Positions 61,401 through 64,000 of a DNA stretch of 64,000 bases are shown here, in pieces. This stretch comes from Burhinus oedicnemus (lineage: Eukaryota > Chordata > Aves > Charadriiformes > Burhinidae). Within the stretch, counting starts at the first letter, position 1. Every line of letters begins with the position of its first letter. The notes below the pieces were generated by a model. The model had not been told where the DNA came from and did no database searches. It saw only the letters and a list, made by a program, of their open reading frames with translations. A program made the position numbers and the translations under genes. The stretch covers positions 2,039,732-2,103,731 of the forward strand of contig VFFE01007738.1 of NCBI GenBank assembly GCA_008921705.1. Reading direction: 5' to 3'.

Positions 61401-62193
61401 TGCAGTGATAATTCATGCTGCTGGAGGAATGGTGAATGATGTGGACATATTTTGTGGTCTGCCAAGAAAAACCTCCATTTCCTTATTATACAGGTTAAAA
61501 ATATACATCCACAGATAGTGGAAACGAAATCTTTCAGTGTACCTGAGAAATGGTTGTACTTAGATTTTGGTAGTCTTCAATAGTAAATTAGTTACAACGT
61601 CAAAATGTTGCTTAAAATTCAGTGCAGTACTCACTTTTTAATCTACTTAACCACTTAAGTGTTTCTTGCACTGCATTCATAAAATGTCAGTGTGAGTTAG
61701 TGAAATACTGTCTATCATACAAATTGTGCCAAATTACAAAGTGTGCAGTCTCTGGTTTTATAGCTATCACTGTAATCCGTAATCCCTGTTCTACATGGGA
61801 TCGCTCATCACTGTAGCAAAAAGTGAAACCTTCCCATCCCTCCTCGTGAACCCCGCAACAGGTATCATATAGGGTCCAGATGCATAATTCCTGTGCAGTC
61901 CTAGCCCTTTCTACAACTGCCTTCTACATCTGCGTAGTGCCAAGGCTGGGTTTGCATAATTTCTGGTTTGTAGGTTATTTTTACTACTACTCACTGGCTG
62001 TGTGAGACTGAGAGATGTATCATTTTCAAATTACCCAAACAGATTTTTTAGGCATATTATTGGTCCATATGAGGCACAGGAAAGATCAAGAAACATTTAG
62101 AAAGTAAAATTATTTTATTTAACCTCTATGCAGTTTTAAGATAATGGCTGTTTTCCATCAGTCCTAAAGCTGTACTTGTGCCTATATGTGTTT

Positions 62194-62220
62194 GTGTATA
62201 TATATACATATATATATATG
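62194..62220 (+). repeat. TA dinucleotide microsatellite
   Basis: About 26 bp of mostly TA repeat (GTGTATATATATACATATATATATATG). Confidence 0.85.
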
Positions 62221-64000
62221 GTATTTATTTCTGTGGCATATATATCAAAGCATAGGCAAGATTTCTGTTTTCAAAAGGCTGTTGAAAATGTACAAGAACA
62301 GAAAAATGGTTTGTGGTAACTTAAATGTACTAGTCATCACTGTTACTTTTTCCCCTGAAATTCAGCAGAATTGTGAAGCAGAAATATACCTGCACAATGT
62401 ATGCTGCAGTTATTCTTGAGTCCTGTGATCTTTCCTGACATTAAATACAATCCTTTCTTTATCCTGCTTCAATTAAAAAAAAATTACTGTAGGCAAAGAA
62501 TTAGTTGGATGTACACTGTGTTGCAGCGTCATGCCATGCAGGCATGCTAACCGCTGGGAAGCACCCGCCGCATGCAGTGTGGTGTGCCACCTTGGTGTTA
62601 GCAGAAGTTGCATGGCTGCAACGTGTTTTAAATTCCCCTGGATAATGTGAAGTTGCTAAGGTAACCAAGATTTGGATGAAGAAGCAAGAGAACCAAACAG
62701 TAATTCATTTGGCTGAAGGACATAATCCACTTTGGTAATCAATTATACACAACTGTAATCGTGTCATGACAATCTGACATTTCTGAAGCAAATGCTGTAC
62801 TTTTATTAAGGAATAGCTTCAGATGCAAAAAGATGACTGTGTATGATTCACTGAAATTATCTAGCAATTTTTAGCTAAATTGTTGCATATTATTAGATAG
62901 AAGGGATAACACCAGCATAATTTATTCTGTATACAGCTGAGACAGGAAGAAACTATGGTTTGACTTTATGTTAATACTGATGTTTGAAAGAGGTGAGCAG
63001 AATAACAAAGTAGTTCGCATAAAGATCTGTAGGATTTTTTCGTGGTGGTGGTGCTCTGTTTTAGATAAATTTGTGTATTTTAGGCCATGATCCTAAAAGA
63101 CCATTTCTGCAGATAGTTCAGTACGCACATAAGTGTTTGCAGGATGAAAGGTAAACTAAAATCATGTATGTCTAAAGCAGAAGTGTTAGCAAGTACTTGC
63201 TCTCTGCCATGAGAGTTTAGTTTAAGTAGCGTGGTGTTCTTAATGTTAACATGCTGTCTCATCATGAAGGCATGGAATTTGTTCCCCTGGCTGGAGTACA
63301 GACGTTTAAGGTGTTTTTACTGGGTAAAATAGCCATTTTTTTTTTCTTCATGGTCAAAGAAATGGTCCAAAGCCACAGCAGATGCTTCAGACACCATCAC
63401 AGGAGCTGATTGCTCTTCACACCGTCACCTGAGTGTCTTGTCCCCGTGCAGAGCCCATGTGGGTCCCCCTGCTTCAGCTCCCAGTCCTGAAGCAAGCGGG
63501 TGTTGTGGAGGGACCTGCCGGTGGCACGAGGGGCTCTGCACAGCTGAAATGACAGCATTAGCGGGTCAGTGCCTGAAACCAAAACTGTTATCAGGCATGT
63601 TTCCCACGCCTGAATTCTTCCTGGCTCATTAACCGCGGGTTGCAAAGCACCGTCTTTTGTCCCTGCATTCCTCCCTGGAAAGCATGAGTTTTGCCCAGAA
63701 TTCAGTTTTTAAAACAGTCCTGCTTGGGCTGGGGTCATTTTCCACTGTTTCTCAAAGAGCAGGAGGTCAGTCCTCTATGTCCCTCCCTGCTTTCGGGGCA
63801 CCGTGCTGTTCGAGGAGGACTGGAGCACCACTTCAGAGCAGGTGGCCATCTAGGAGGTGGCTCTCGCTCTGTGCAGCTGCAATGGGAAGAAGAGCTCATA
63901 TGCCACACACTGTGATTTAGAAACCTTGCACATTTGTAATGAAAATTCATGTCATTTAGTACCTTAATTGCTGACAAAATAAATATAATTTAAACTGTCG

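Larger units (their letters stand above)
57401..64000. other. Intergenic region upstream of ELL2, no gene recognised
   Basis: This is AT-rich DNA with a T-run ending in AG at 57533-57553, AT/CA microsatellites at 58.3 and 62.2 kb, and short open frames without recognisable domains. In human the next gene this side is PCSK1, far away. None of its exons was found. Confidence 0.7.

Noticed and set aside
57401..64000. PCSK1 or a second gene upstream of ELL2
   Set aside because: No subtilisin-like motifs or plausible exon chain were seen; open frames are short and isolated.
1..64000. CRISPR arrays, phage, prokaryotic defence or endogenous retroviral genes
   Set aside because: The DNA is vertebrate. 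Spaced direct repeats, LTR pairs and gag/pol/env-type frames are not seen; the only reverse transcriptase is CR1-type.

Overview
The window is vertebrate nuclear DNA, almost certainly from a bird. Two things show this. First, the interspersed repeats are CR1 LINEs with the avian 3' end (a 'gatgatcttaaaggtc..ttccaacc' block followed by a short ATTCTATG-like terminal repeat). Second, the one recognisable gene has a vertebrate exon-intron structure with a CpG-island promoter. The species cannot be named from the sequence. Avian Z linkage is possible, because the human orthologue lies at 5q15 and much of human 5q corresponds to the avian Z chromosome, but nothing here proves it.

The window holds one complete protein-coding gene, ELL2 (RNA polymerase II elongation factor ELL2), on the minus strand. 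Twelve coding exons run from the ATG at 57001 to the TAG at 14370-14368. Exon phases and splice sites join cleanly to give 1,905 nt, or 634 residues; human ELL2 has 640. The 3' UTR of about 3.2 kb ends at an AATAAA at 11208-11203. The promoter is a CpG island (about 56.06-57.40 kb) with GC boxes, an inverted CCAAT box and a perfect CRE palindrome. A short upstream ORF ends 12 nt before the ELL2 start.

Layout: 1-8371 has no recognisable gene and contains a compound trinucleotide microsatellite at 5.0-5.2 kb. A degraded CR1 LINE (8.37-10.05 kb) contains a second, nested CR1 3' end, and a short CR1 3' end lies at 10.44-10.63 kb. ELL2 with its UTRs fills 11.19-57.05 kb; its introns carry six avian CR1 fragments and one much older L3/CR1-like LINE relic. 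57.4-64 kb is intergenic, with AT/CA microsatellites and nothing else recognised.

The gene product acts in the super elongation complex with AFF scaffold proteins and P-TEFb, suppressing RNA polymerase II pausing; in mammals it is prominent in antibody-secreting cells. All domains needed for this are intact: the N-terminal ELL domain with its winged helix, and the C-terminal occludin/ELL domain. I found no operon, CRISPR array, phage, defence island or clearly novel system. The points most worth a second look are the upstream ORF, a tandem splice donor at exon 8, divergence of exon 2, a very strong predicted G-quadruplex in intron 9, a 41-bp duplication beside the exon 5 donor, and inverted CR1 pairs inside the gene.
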